Of a stretch of DNA of 64,000 bases, positions 44,865-56,224 are shown piece after piece; the first letter of the stretch is position 1; every line of letters starts with the position of its first letter. A program made the translations under genes and the position numbers. The stretch spans positions 620,001-684,000 of the forward strand of contig BQMF02000012.1 of the NCBI GenBank assembly GCA_027922465.2. Direction: 5' to 3'. The notes beneath the pieces were generated by a model, which saw only the letters and a list, made by a program, of their open reading frames with translations, was not told where the DNA came from and ran no database searches. Origin of the DNA: Turritopsis dohrnii. Lineage: Eukaryota > Cnidaria > Hydrozoa > Anthoathecata > Oceaniidae.

Positions 44865-47800
44865 TCACCTGCCAAAGCCATATTCACCACTTATTGATGT
44901 TGTGAATGCTTCCATCATTCCTTCCTCTGTGTTAATATGCACGGGCAGTGTTACAGTAAGACTGCAGGTATCAGAACATCCATGTTTGAACTGGACATGG
45001 AATGTCGGTGCCAATCCAGTAGGTGGAACACTTGCAGATCCGGTGAAATATTTCATCAGCTTTGTTGGAGGTACACTAAATGTTTCTAAAATTGAAAATT
45101 ATTGCCAAATAATGTAATAATTTTCAAATAAAATTTTTATAGATGTATTTGACTGTTTTTTGGTTAATTATTGTTCTTTCAGTTTCACTTTACACTTATA
45201 TACCATACCAGCAACTTACCATCTTTAAAACATGTTCCAATAAAATCCAAGAAGGATTTAAAACAAGGAATCTCTGCATTTCTTTTATTGGTTCCATTTT
45301 CACTGAAAATGGGATTCAACATTTGAGCGAAAGATTCATGCTTCCAAGTAAATACATTTGAAGGACAAAAGACAGATTTGAATACCCATTTGTTTTTCTT
45401 AATGATATTCAAAACATTGAAGGATGATAGTCCAGCAGCAATCTCACTCAGGGCTGTCATCAATGGTTCAAGTTTTGATTTGATGAACATCGATCTATAG
45501 AACAATAATCAACAATATGCATGCTGACATTTTTAGATCAATAGTTTTCAAAAAGCAAACAAAAAAATAAGAATGTATAACAGAAAATATAGAATATAAC
45601 ATGCACTTTCATTTCACATCAGTTGTAAGTAACCGAGTGGATGCCAAGGAAATATTTCATATATATATACAATTAAACAAAAATCATCAAAAGTTATCTT
45701 CACTTACTGCAGAACATCGGTCCTGTTGCAAATTTTAGCTTTGGAAGGATCGCCTCTGTATCCCACACTTTCCAGCATCTGAAGAGCTTTATCCGACTTG
45801 AAAATTTCAACAATTTCATCATCTGATTGCACTGGCATTACCTTAAACAAAAAGTTCATCAATTTGAAATCAGTGTTTGTATTCAGAGAGACAGTAATGT
45901 ATAGAAACGCATACACTTACATTTTTATACAGATCACAATACAGTGAACCATTCACTAATTCTTTGGGAAGGTCTTTTAAAACTTCTTGCAATCCATTGA
46001 CAATAAAGGCATACACCCATGGTGCCAAAAATCCTCGACCATTCCCATTATGAATCAAGCTAGCAGCAAACACTATCCCAATGCTGAATGCTGTACCATT
46101 GGCAACACTGACCATACCTAAACAGGGCTCATAACCATTTTCATCGGAACCAGAGAAGAACTGATCTTTAATCTCTTTAAGGCATTCTACAGAAACAAGT
46201 TATAAGAAAGTGTCAGGGTTGTTGCAAATAATGACAAGTCCTACAACGACTATATTATACATAATAAGCAATATTGTGCAGTATATATAAAAAAAGGTAA
46301 AGCACCAAAACAGACAATACAGACATGTCAAAAGTAGATAAACAGTAGAGAACGAAATAACAACCTATTCCCACATACCTGAATAAAACTCACGAGAAAC
46401 ACCTCCAGTGTCAATGCCAGGTTCTCCAATGAAAGTTATTTTGTATAGGCAGTTAATCATTTTTTTATTCCAGCTTTTGGCAAAAAATGCATGAAAATCA
46501 CAAAAACAATGACCGCGGCATATATGCAATGCCAAAACATTTGTTGATTCACTTGTTTCCTCTTCTTTGTCATCAGAATCAGCAATATAGATATAAGTGC
46601 TTTGACTTTTGGTAAGACATTCATCTGCATGCTCAGCAATCAGTGAAACACCATCATACAGTTAATCTAACAAGATCCGATCATTAAAGTTTGTGGTCAA
46701 AACTTTGTTATTTAACCATAACGATAGCATGATCGCATCTTGTTAGCTTAACACACTCTAAAATCCAAACAAGAGACTTTTCAATTCAATTTGAATAACC
46801 AGGTGTTATCACAACGCGGGAAATGATATTTCAAGAAGTCACCCAGTTTCTATATTTTACTTACTGAAAATTATGGCGGAATTTATAATGAACACTCAAA
46901 TCTGGAAGTGTTTCAAGAGGAAGGGAGGAATGCAATTGTAAATATTTTTATTCACCAAAAAAATTAGTTAAACATTCTTCTTTGGAATATAAGTACTGTA
47001 CCCCATTACATCCTTCGCATAGAAACCATGCATTATTACTAATTTTTGTTCTTGCATCTACTGAAAAGAGTAAACAAAATTTATTTTTTACACGCGTGGA
47101 AGATGGGGCACGAAGTAATGAGCGAAAAACAAAAGTTGATCAGGGTCTAATCTAGGCTGAAAGAGCGTCTGTTGATCGGACGCTGCCCTCTATGTTATTT
47201 TTTAAAAAAATTAATTTCACTTTAAAAACTTCAAAAATCACTCTTGTATAGGGGGTTTAACCCACCGAAATGAAGCTCAGGTTGCCCTTTTCCTAAAAGA
47301 AAGTGCCCTTTTCTCTTCCGTTGGACGCTTCCCTTCCATTCTAGATTAGATCCTGTTGATACGTCAATCCAACAGCAAAATGGGACGTAGGGTTGACTGC
47401 TTTACAGAGGTTTTTGGGAGTAAATCATAGCATAAAACGACTTATATGTGAAGGTTTGTAAGAAATAAGATTAAATAACCGTTAAAAAATTGTTTTTAAT
47501 ATTCAAAGTTTAAAATTCCCGCAATTTCTTTTTTGGGGGGCGAGAGTTTGGGCGCCAATACCGGTCTACCGGTATCAAATCCTCCCTGGATACGTCTCTG
47601 TAAATGGTCAAATGTTGAGCTCTGACATAAATACAAATCCATCTTAGAATAAGGTTTTGCCAGTTCGGTTAATTGTATTTCTCAACAGTAAAATCTTCTT
47701 CTGTACCAGGAATTTTATTCACCACCTTTTGATCAGGGTACAATAATATATAACTTTCTTGACCAAAAAAAACTGGTCGTGGTCAGAATGTTTCCTCACA

Positions 47801-48160
47801 GCAGCAGTTTTAACCTCAGTGGCTGAGTAAGATTTGTACACCTTCGCTGGCAATTGCTACCTCTTACTATGGCAAGTCCATTCACTGACTCTGTTATTAC
47901 TCCAACATTTATTATAACACATTCACGTTTGGATTTAGCTTGTTTTGTTAAAAACTTCGCACATTTTCTCCTTGTACCATCGTCACAGTTGGCATCATCA
48001 TCATGATGGCTGCTACTAGTGCTAGTGCTAGCTTTTCTTTTACTAAAAAAGTCGGCTCTTTCACTTCCTTTTGCTTGAAGATATGCTTGCAAAGTTTCTG
48101 GTTTATTAGCAGCAATACCGCCTTTATCTTTTAATTGCATTTTATGACCACATTTGGTAC
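44865..48160 (-). pseudogene. E2 cargo: HECT-type E3 ligase gene, main part (first 20 codons at 55081-55140)
   Basis: Homologue of the E1 HECT gene with the same exon pattern. Beginning directly left of the DIRS insertion: the second CxxC pair FCTKCGHKMQLKDKGG; a Ser-rich linker; VIINVGVITESVNGLAIVRG; a frameshift near 47850 (one base lost before LPAKVYKSYS); then a decayed KPYSKMDLYLC block. After about 1 kb of unrelated DNA come an acidic stretch, GEPGIDTGGVSREFYS (about 46380-46430) and an exon at about 45920-46190 with MVSVANGTAFSIGIVFAASL. Next are exons near 45705-45840 and 45215-45495, and a last exon (about 45070-44865) with the catalytic Cys in CSDTCSLTVTLPVHI. The catalytic Cys survives although the frame is broken and the ORF is split by DIRS. 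Confidence 0.83.
46660..47600. other. Unrelated DNA between E2 HECT exons, possible insertion
   Basis: The E1 counterpart has continuous coding sequence here, while E2 has about 0.9 kb of non-coding DNA. It includes a GATACCGGTAGACCGGTATT hairpin near 47555-47575. It could be a separate inserted element; ends were not identified. Confidence 0.4.
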
Positions 48161-48166
48161 AAAATT

Positions 48167-48295
48167 GAAAAATTACGAAAGGGCGCGTAGCGCCCGCATT
48201 GTAATTCCGATTTTATGAAATAAAATCGAAATGCAGATTTAATACTGAGAATTCAAACCCTACCGCACAGAAACTGGAGCCCAAGCCACACCACA
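48167..48295 (+). repeat. DIRS right ITR, with extended outer end
   Basis: Shares ATTTAATACTGAGAATTC, AAACCC and ACTGGAGCCC with the left ITR in inverted orientation. It has an extra outer part containing the GGGCGCGTAGCGCCC hairpin. A longer right ITR is also known in DIRS-1. Confidence 0.85.
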
Positions 48296-48712
48296 TATGA
48301 CACACCTTAAGAAGGTGTTGTCTCTGTTCCGAATTGCCGGTTGTTTAGTCTCGTGACACCGCTTCTTAATTATGTCCACAACACTAATTCAAGATATACG
48401 AAGCGTTAATCGTACAATTGATGAAACGTCCATCCGATATACAAAATCAGTATGATTAAATGTCCTGGTTTGGGATACGAATGCCACTATTGCAAGCCTC
48501 ATTTAGGCATTAAATACAAAGGTCACTATATACTAGGGCACAAATCATATCACAACGATAACAATAGCAACCGCCCTACTTAAAACTGTCTTGGGAAATG
48601 AAAAGACATGAAATGATGAAATGTGCTATGCGCTTATTTTTCGTTCAAATGTGTCAGCGGCGTCCAAATCGAGAATTACGTTATCAGTTGGGTTCGGGTG
48701 GGAGGACAGTAT

Positions 48713-48870
48713 CAAATCTGCATTTCGATTTTATTTCATAAAATCGGAATTACAATGCGGGCGCTACGCGCCCTTTCGTAATTCTTCAATTTTATTTCAT
48801 AAAATCTCATTTGCTTTAATACTGAGAATTCAAACCCAATCCCCAAAACTGGAGCCCTCCACATGGTCCT
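48713..48870. repeat. DIRS internal complementary region (ICR)
   Basis: 48713-48786 is the near-exact complement of the right ITR end (48167-48241). Immediately adjoining, 48788-48870 is the complement of the left ITR (54997-55076). Both element ends are thus represented back to back, as expected for the DIRS region that guides circle formation. Confidence 0.88.
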
Positions 48871-48984
48871 CAGTTCAAAGCCCAGTAGGATTAAGAATAC
48901 TATTCTGAAATTTCTCCTCAGCTGATAAAATAGGCTTTTTATAAAAATTTTGCCATGTAGACTTCTTAGACCATGAACCACACT

Positions 48985-49475
48985 TTAAGATATCATCCGA
49001 TGCAAACCGGCACATTCTGCCTTTGAAGAAAAAGCTGAGCGAGTTGAGTGCCCCTTGAAAGTCTGCGTGTTAATACCAGCTTCTTGTAATATATTTTTCA
49101 ACCATCGAGATACAGTACAAGATTTCACTTCAACATGTGGTTTAAGAAAACTTAATAGTAACTGGGTCGCGCCAAGAGACCAAGAGAAGAGTTGCGCCAT
49201 TCTTCCGAACGTTTTAAATAAACCCTCGAGGTGAAAACTACACATAATTGCTGGTCCTGTGGATATGCATAAAACGGTAACTTAGGAGGCTCCCTACCCT
49301 TCCTCCAATTTTTGTGCAGCTTATGGAACACAAATGTAAAACAGTTATCAGTATCAGTCATGTATCTGATGTCTAAGTTATGTAATGCCCCAGCTTTTGA
49401 TGCAGATATTAATGCAAGTAACATGACTAACTTATATGTTAAATTTTTGTGAGTCAGGTTTTCTGTTTCACCCCA
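48985..49475 (-). pseudogene. DIRS tyrosine recombinase, C-terminal half
   Basis: After the CR1-like insertion the recombinase resumes: WGETENLTHKNLTYKLVMLL, then ASKAGALHNLDIRYMTDTDN. A frame change follows near 49200, and then LLLSFLKPHVEVKSCTVSRW and GHSTRSAFSSKAECAG, which holds the H-x-x-R motif. The position usually held by the first catalytic Arg reads Lys (ASKAG), and the terminal Tyr region is not legible. This suggests an inactive enzyme. Confidence 0.75.
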
Positions 49476-49477
49476 TT

Positions 49478-51400
49478 GATTGTATTGTATTGTATTGTAT
49501 TCAATTTATTTAACGTTGACATAGTAAGATAGTACAAAATATACTAATTAAAGTCAACTGATAAAAGCAATAATAATAATAATAATAAAACAAGATATTA
49601 AAAAGTACAATGAATAAATACCCCATAAAAAAAAACCCTATAAAAATACCAAATTCACAAGTTTATTTAAATCCGAGATCTTTAACGTAAGTTTTACATA
49701 TTCTGCAGGGACAATTAGTTGGAATCCAATTTTTTATTTTGCTTTTGAATTCCTCGATTGTCTTGGAGGTTTTATACTCGCTTGGGAGGGAGTTCCACAA
49801 CTTAGCTCCAGCATTGGCGAGTGTTTCAGTTCCATATTTTACTGTATGGATATTTCGTGATTCTAGCTTTTCATTTCTTAGGTTGTAAATAGGCTCAGTA
49901 AATTTAAAGAGTTCACATATTAGTTCCGGGCTAATACCTGTTTTTACTTTGTACAACTCTGTTACAAGAGTGCGTAAGTTATGATGGGCTGTCACACTAT
50001 TGTTTGTTGACAGCAGGTCATCAAAAGATGACTGATAATCCTGATAGATAATTCTTAATGCCCGTTCATGTATGTGATTAATTCTGTTATTCAATTTTCG
50101 ATTATGAACATCCAAACAAGAGGGCAGTAAGAGAACTGTGAGGTGACAAATGCATTAATAAGGAGTTTTCGCTGTTGAAATGACATTATATTTGATAATC
50201 TAGCTAAAGCACTTACTTTTTGACTAGCTTTGTTACAGAGTTGGTTGATATGTTCCTCAAAAGAGAGTTTATTGTCGATAGTTATGCCAAGCAGTCTTTC
50301 CAATTTAGAACTGTCTATAGTTTTGTTGTACACTTTTAGACCGATTTTAGTGTCGTCGTTTGTGAAAAAATGTGATTTCTCTGGATTGGCCTTCATTCCG
50401 TTATTATCGAACCAATCAAATATTAATTTAGCGGCTTCATCTAGATGATTTACAACTTCGTTCACATTTCTACCTGTGGAAAACGGGGTAGTGTCATCAG
50501 CATAATTTGCGATGTCTATGTTTGGTACAAAAAGGAACAGGTCACATATAAAAATATTGAAGAGCAAGGGACCTAAAATTGAACCTTGCGGTACCCCGTA
50601 TCTGATATTTGTCCACGAGCTGTACTTATTATTTATCCTTACCCTTTGCTTTCTATTTGTTAAGTACGATTTTAAGAATAATAACGAATTTATATCAAAT
50701 CCGTATGCATGTAATTTTGCTAGTAGTAAATCGTGGGGTATACAGTCAAACGCCTTGGATAAGTCAGTAAGGAGAGCTCCGAACGTCCCTCCTTTGTCAA
50801 TACTTTCTTTTAATTTTTCTATCATATGTAAAAGACACTGCTGGGGACTATGCCCTTTTCGGAAGCCGAATTGATATTTAGAAAATTTTGATTCGAAGAA
50901 TGCGTACATCTGATTGTACATACACCTTTCGTAGATTTTGGAGATATTTGATAAGATACTTATAGGTCTATAGTTTTCTTTATCTGTCCTCGAATTCTTT
51001 TTATGAGTTGGTGTTATATCTGCGTTTTTAAGAGACTGTGGAAATTCGTTCTTATTTAGAGACGCATTAAAGTTTCCTGATAAGAAACTGGAAAAAATAT
51101 CAATATTTTCTTTAATAATGTTTGTTGGAATATCATCTTGCTGTTGAGATTTTTTAGGATCAAGTTTACGGATATATTTTTCAATTTCTCTTCTCTCAAC
51201 TGGTTTGAATGAAAAACTATTATTGAGGTTAGCGCTCTTTTTTATCTTTTGTATGCTTGGATGGGTCATGAACCTACAAATAATGGAGTTCAGATTGTGA
51301 TCTATACAAGCATTATCCGTTTCAGGGGGTCGGTTTATACCTAGATCATCAACAATGTTCCCAAAATAGTGATGCTTCATATAATCTAACACTTTTTGCA
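49478..51400 (-). pseudogene. 5'-truncated CR1-like LINE inserted in the DIRS recombinase gene
   Basis: Minus-strand RT: IVDDLGINRPPETD, the insert-fingers region KENYRPISILSNISKIYERC, FGALLTDLSKAFDCIPHDLL, RYGVPQGSILGPLLFNIFIC, the catalytic NYADDTTPF and LLGITIDNKLSFEEHINQLC. A one-base shift near 50100 separates the tail NRINHIHERALRIIYQDYQS to WIPTNCPCRICKTYVKDLGF. The 3' end has a short ATACA-type microsatellite (49478-49500). The endonuclease domain is missing, as expected of 5' truncation. The right edge is placed where DIRS codons (VQKVLDYMKH) give way to GNIVDDL, near 51395. Confidence 0.88.
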
Positions 51401-51790
51401 CATCCCAAATAAAAACATATCGAGGTTTCGGTGGTCTGGTGTTGAAAACACCTTTTAATAATCTACAAATATCTGGGTGCTCTCCAATGGGCTGATTATC
51501 TATTTTCTCATGATAAGCAGAAATTGCTGACATGTGGCAGTTAATAGTCCTATATTCTCTACCCAAATCATATAAACGGCCCAAATAGCCCAAAACCATG
51601 GTTATACCCGCTGGAATAGGATCAACCTGTCGTTCACTACACCAGCGAGACCACTGGTTCCAGGACGAATTGTAATTTCCAAGTGATGACTTCCTTCGAG
51701 AGTTAGCAATGAGCTTGGCTGCTGTGCTTGAAATGCCTGTACTCTGGAGCTTTGCCCGGAAATCATCCACAATGCAAAAGTTAAAGTTTT
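51401..51790 (-). pseudogene. DIRS tyrosine recombinase, N-terminal half
   Basis: Encodes FRAKLQSTGISSTAAKLIAN, YNSSWNQWSRWCSERQVDPI, LGYLGRLYDLGREYRTINCH and GEHPDICRLLKGVFNTRPP, the core-binding part of a DIRS recombinase. It then meets the CR1-like insertion. In frame with the RT-derived LINE peptide, which gives a long artificial fusion frame. Confidence 0.85.
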
Positions 51791-51799
51791 GTTCTTTAC

Positions 51800-53583
51800 T
51801 AGAGGATGCACACTCCCATGTGGATTGACTAGTAATTTGGGATGTTGTGGTAGAAGAAGTGGCTTTGCAGTGCACATTTGAAGAAGTCTTGGGTACCACA
51901 CTTGAGAAGGCCATGCTGGTGTTATCAGTAATAAAACCCTTACACCTTCCCTTGCTACCTTGTTTAGAACTTTGTTGATGAGACAAAATGGAGGGAAAGC
52001 ATACGGAATTTCTAGTTTTGCCCAATTTAGTTGAAAGGCATCTGTTCCGAAACTCCAGGGGTCTGGTTTCCACGCCACATATTTGGGCACTTGATGGGAC
52101 AATCTTGACGCAAATAGGTCTATTATTGGCCACATTCTCCTTTTGCAAATCAGATTGAAAACTGCTGGTGTCAGCTTCCACTCTGATGAGTCTTTTGTGT
52201 TCCGGGACTCGAAGTCTGCTTCCACATTCAGGGAGCTGGGCAGGTATTCCGCAGTAATTGTGATCCCATTCTGCAGTAAGTAGCCCCAAATGTCTTTGCT
52301 TATTTTCAACATCCTTAGGTTGTGGGTTCCTCCCATTTTCAGGAGGTACTTCAGAACTGTGGTATTGTCTATCTGAAAATGAATGGCTTTCAGTACTTTC
52401 TTTTTGTTGAAGGAAAGTAGAGCAAATTTCACTGCCAACAACTCTAATTCGTTGATATACCAAGTGCTCTCCTCTAGCCCCCACATTCCCGGGTTCTGAG
52501 TCCCTGATAATTTGCGCCCCATCCTTTCCGAGATGCATCTGTTTGAATTACAGTTTGTGATGAGGGAGGAATTATTAAGCGACCATTGTGCAATATTAGA
52601 TTTTCCACCCACCATTGTAATTCCAACTTTGACACATTGTTCAATACAATTTTCGCTTGATAACACCTGTGGTTTTGCAAGGCTTGTTGAACCTGAAGGT
52701 ACCTGCATTGGATTTGGGCAGGGAGTACTGCCGGGAATGTTGAAGTCATATGACCTAAGAGTTGGGTCAACTCTAAAATCGAGATTTCTTTCTCCTGAAG
52801 TGCTTTCTGGCACAAGGATAGTATTCTTTGTAATTTTTGCTTGGTCAGGGATAAAGACATCCCTTTGGAATCTACTACTAGGCCTAAAAATTCCATTTTT
52901 TGACTTGGTGTCAAGACTGACTTTTCCAAATTCAGGACAAATCCCAGATGAGTTAAGAAAAACATTACTGTATCCCTGGACTGAAGAATATCCTGTAAAC
53001 TGCGCCCAAGTATCAACATATCGTCTAAGTAAATAATTATGCGAATATTGATACGACGCAAGATTGCCATGGGAATTTTCAACAACTTTGTGAAAATCCG
53101 TGGTGCTGGACCCAACCCGTAGCAGAGGCAAAGAAACTCGTAAAGTGAACCTGACCACATAAATCTGACATATTTCCTGGATGATTGATGAAGAGGAATT
53201 GAAAAATAGGCATCCTTCATATCTAGTTTTACCATGTAATCCCCTGGTTCCAAAATTTCCCTTAGGGATGCTAAGTTTTCCATTTTGAAATGTTTGTATG
53301 GGATAAATTTGTTTAAATGTCTTGAATTTATTACAGGACCTTGACCCCCGTCCTTTTTGGGAACCAAAAAGAGATTGCTTAAGAACTCTCCCTTCTGGTG
53401 GTGCTGTAGTACATGAATCCTTTCCCCAACATTCCACAAATTTCCGTATCCACTAAGTGTTTTTGTGTGTGACTTATTTTTATTTCTCTTGGAAGAACCT
53501 CCTGATACGGTTCCTTTCCAAATGGGATTTTGTATCCCTGAATCAGATCCCATATTTCTGGATCGTTTGTTATTCTTTGCCAC
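51800..53583 (-). pseudogene. DIRS reverse transcriptase and RNase H
   Basis: RT part (53450-52490): LSNLFLVPKKDGGQGPVINS, MVKLDMKDAYFSIPLHQSSR, YGLGPAPRIFTKLLKIP and the catalytic IIIYLDDMLILG. RNase H part in another frame (52490-51860): STWYINELELLAVKFALLSF, IHFQIDNTTVLKYLLKMGG, ITAEYLPSSLNVEADFESR and LFASRLSHQVPKYVAWKPD. The frame changes near 53430 and 52490 may be indels. The YLDD box is intact. Confidence 0.9.
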
Positions 53584-54993
53584 TGCACCAGAAAATATTT
53601 CAACCTTCCTGCTAGTGGTACGCTTGGAATCATTACTGAAGAAAACAACTTTTTGACCATAGGGTGAACTCTCATGGTGTTGGGAAATTGTGGAAGTTTG
53701 AGCAAAGTAGCTTGTATTAAGCTTGCTCTTACCAGAGAATCTTTGTGATGCTTGTTGTTGGGAATTGTAAACACCTCTTCCACCGCCATTATGCCTGTTT
53801 TGGTTCGAGGATGAAAATCTGTCTTGAGCGAAGTGGACCTTTTGTCGTTGCCCTCCAAACCCTTTTCTGATAGCACCACGGCTTGGAGGGACCCCACGAA
53901 AGGGCTGACTCTTCCTTGTTTCCGGTGTCCATAACGAGTTTCTTTCTTGGACTTTGCTGTCTCCTTTATGTGCTTGGTAAATTTTTTCCCAAACAATTTC
54001 TGATCAAAAGTTTGCAATAAATCTGCTTGCTCTCTCAACAATTCCTTTGTTTTAGAAGATGTTTTCGACAATGACTGAAGGATAAAATAACGACGATAAT
54101 AAGTCAGCGAATTGTTTGCTTGGCCAAGTAGAATTATTGTCTGTTGAAGTTTTTCAATAACTTCATCAAGACTCATAGTGACCTGTGGTACGCCTTGAGA
54201 TTTAGCATCCTGAAGGTACAACCATACTTTCGAAAGTGGCCCTAATACATTCCTGTTCTTATCTTGTATTTTCTCCAGGATATTATCCAAATCCAAATCT
54301 TTTTGTTTCTTATTATTATTAAGAATATCTTTTACAAAGTCATCCAATTTCTTTGTTGGTAATACATTCTCCGGCACTGGATTTTGTAGCAACACTTGCT
54401 CTTTTAAGTCAGTGTCCTTGATAAATTTTTCAAATTGTTCATTGACATATTTAGCCAACAGATTTGGTAATTTATATTTATATTTGTCCTCCTCTGGAAC
54501 AATTTGGAAACCGTGAAAGGGTTCTTCAATCGAGGTTGAAGATTCGTCATGTGCTCCCTCACTACTTGCTGCTGTGGTTAGAAGTAAAAGGTGAGGAAGA
54601 GCTGGTCGAGGAACTTCTTCTTACCCTCTTAGATTTCCTCTGAGGGGACGCCGACCAAGATGACGATGACGAGGATCTCTCTCTTTTTCGATTTCCTTTT
54701 TTACTCTTAGAGCGTCCTCTATCTTTCTTTGATTTCTTCTTCGATATTTTCCGGACCTCATGTCCTCTCTCGTCCACAGGTTTTCTTTTCCTTACTTTTT
54801 GGTATTCCTGCTGAGGTCCATTCTGCGACTTCTCAGGTTCTACGACTAGGTGGGTGTTTTCACTGGGCAAAACACCACTGCCATCATCCCCGTGGTCTTC
54901 AGACCCCGAAGGGGAGAGGCCTTTTTCGTTTTCGTTAGGCATTAAGACGATATCAATATTGCTGAGCTCCACTCGCCATGCGAAAAAGTTCAA
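53379..54993 (-). pseudogene. DIRS gag-like region
   Basis: Two frames. 54993-54562 encodes a Lys/Arg/Ser-rich chain (SKSKKGNRKRERSSSSSSW) interrupted by a stop. 54458-53379 encodes a helical chain with WLYLQDAKSQGVPQVTMSLD and YYRRYFILQSLSKTSSKTK, and ends in the conserved pre-RT segment LVQWQRITNDPEIWDLIQGY before overlapping the RT frame. Position and composition match DIRS ORF1; the function, by analogy, is RNA binding and particle formation. Confidence 0.78.
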
Positions 54994-54996
54994 AAG

Positions 54997-55076
54997 AGGA
55001 CCATGTGGAGCAGGGCTCCAGTTTTGGGGATTGGGTTTGAATTCTCAGTATTAAAGCAAATGAGATTTTATGAAAT
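54997..55076 (-). repeat. DIRS left ITR
   Basis: Read on minus: ATTTCATAAAATCTCATTTG, CTTTAATACTGAGAATTC, AAACCCAATCCCC and AAAACTGGAGCCC. Complementary to 48788-48870. Confidence 0.88.
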
Positions 55077-55140
55077 AAAATTTGACATCAGCAGTGTTTT
55101 TTGTACCACATTGGCCGCAGTAACAGCGATTGTCAGCCAT
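55077..55140 (-). pseudogene. E2 HECT gene: start codon and first CxxC pair, separated by DIRS
   Basis: ATG at 55140 opens MADNRCYCGQCGTKNTADVK, which holds the first CxxC of the zinc ribbon. Directly joined across the DIRS insertion, it would continue into FCTKCGHKM at 48160, restoring a paired ribbon like that in E1. This fixes the insertion point within the 20th-21st codons. Confidence 0.88.
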
Positions 55141-55194
55141 ATTGTTTGTTATTGCAACTCCGATTACCGTTTCCTATAATCCGAATTTTAGAAA

Positions 55195-55345
55195 ACAAAA
55201 ATGTGGATTTTAGATTTTGAAATGTAGATTTGAATTGAACTTTGAAATGTAGATTTTTAAACTTTGAAATGTAGATTTGAACTTTGAAATGTAGATTTAA
55301 ACTTTGAAAATCGGTTTAGACCATTGAAATTGAGATTTTATCGAA
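55195..55345 (-). repeat. E2 right subterminal repeat array
   Basis: Six units of about 20 bp such as AACTTTGAAATGTAGATTT, inverted relative to the left array at 41805. Confidence 0.88.
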
Positions 55346-55755
55346 AAATTTGGATTGGCCTTTTTCGGCTTCCGTAGCTTTTTGGCAATCACAGAAAAAT
55401 ATATCCCAGTGAATAAGAACATTACTGGCATGAATTCTATACAATTTTTGAATCTACTTTGACATATTCGTACACTGTAGCTGGAATAAGTTTCAACATT
55501 TAGCACTGTATAAGGAAACAATTTGCTTTTAAATAGTTTTTCTCTCCTAAATTTTCATTACGCTTACCATAGAAATACGAAATATTTGTATTTCTATGCG
55601 CTTACTTTTTTTCTGTTTCCAAAAGTTTAAAGGGATTCCTGCGTCCAAAGCGATATTTCAGGGGATGATAGAACTCACAAAGTTGTTTAAGAACTCTTTT
55701 TACAGTTTTTGGAAATTTTGTTTCCTTGGGCAGATATTTCAATTTAACAATGTTC

Positions 55756-55945
55756 AAATTATGCAACGCATATTTATGATGTAATAAGATAGTATTTTGT
55801 TAGTGTGTATAACTTCTGAATTAGTAAATATTGTGACATTTTTCTATAAATCAACTCAGAGTGGAAGCCTCTAATTCATAAGTTATTGCAATGAAAAGTG
55901 TTAGTTACTATCTTATTACATCATAAATATGCATTGCATAAATTA
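55756..55945. mobile_element. Hairpin MITE-like element, 190 bp
   Basis: ATGCAACGCATATTTATGAT and GTAATAAGATAGTA at the left pair with their near-complement at 55905-55942. Matching continues inward (ATAACTTCTGAATTAG with CTAATTCATAAGTTAT), so nearly the whole element can fold on itself. No coding capacity. Confidence 0.82.
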
Positions 55946-56224
55946 AATATAAGATTTTAAAAACGAAATATCTCAGAAACTATAAACTAGAAGCCATTAG
56001 GCTTGAACAATTTCCGCATCAGCCCTTGAGAAAATTGCTTCAGGCTAATTTTTAAGACATCTGAATGACTTGTACACTGACTAATAATTTGATGCAGTCT
56101 GGAATTCATCAAATTACTCCCTTCTTTACTTTGTTTAACTTAATCTTGACAGCCTTGCAATTCACTATGATGTTTCGGGGCCAGAAAAACAGTTAACCAA
56201 TATCTTACGCATGATGTTTATTCA

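Larger units (their letters stand above)
48161..55076 (-). mobile_element. DIRS-type tyrosine-recombinase retrotransposon inserted in the E2 HECT gene
   Basis: Minus-strand order from 55076: left ITR, gag-like ORF, RT, RNase H, tyrosine recombinase, internal complementary region (ICR), right ITR. It lies between two copies of AAAATT (48161-48166 and 55077-55082) and interrupts the HECT ORF after codon 20. About 1.9 kb of it is a CR1-like insertion (about 49478-51400), leaving roughly 5 kb, normal for DIRS. All ORFs have frame changes, so the copy looks inactive. DIRS elements integrate through a circular DNA copy and a tyrosine recombinase. Confidence 0.92.
41781..55376. mobile_element. E2: second rve/HECT DNA transposon, 13.6 kb including nested insertions
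   Basis: Inverted ends TACGGAAGCCGATGAAGGCC at 41781 and, inverted, TACGGAAGCCGAAAAAGGCC at 55376, flanked by GCTTTT on both sides (41775-41780 and 55377-55382). Gene layout matches E1 but mirrored: integrase on plus near the left end, HECT gene on minus, converging. Insertions within it: a 5'-inverted LINE fragment (43440-44370) and a DIRS element (48161-55076) holding a CR1-like element. Without these, E2 would be close to E1 in length. Both genes are broken, so E2 is an older copy. Confidence 0.9.

Noticed and set aside
31700..47880. Both HECT copies change frame at the same protein position, suggesting programmed frameshifting
   Set aside because: The causes differ: E1 has a 5-bp CCTTT duplication near 31713, E2 seems to lack one base near 47850. 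Undoing each gives the same continuous family motif (LPxxV), so two independent mutations are simpler.
50091..52538. An 815-codon frame that looks like a recombinase-reverse transcriptase fusion protein
   Set aside because: The N-terminal third is a shadow of the RNase H frame, the middle is DIRS recombinase, and the rest is an inserted CR1-like RT. The fusion is accidental.
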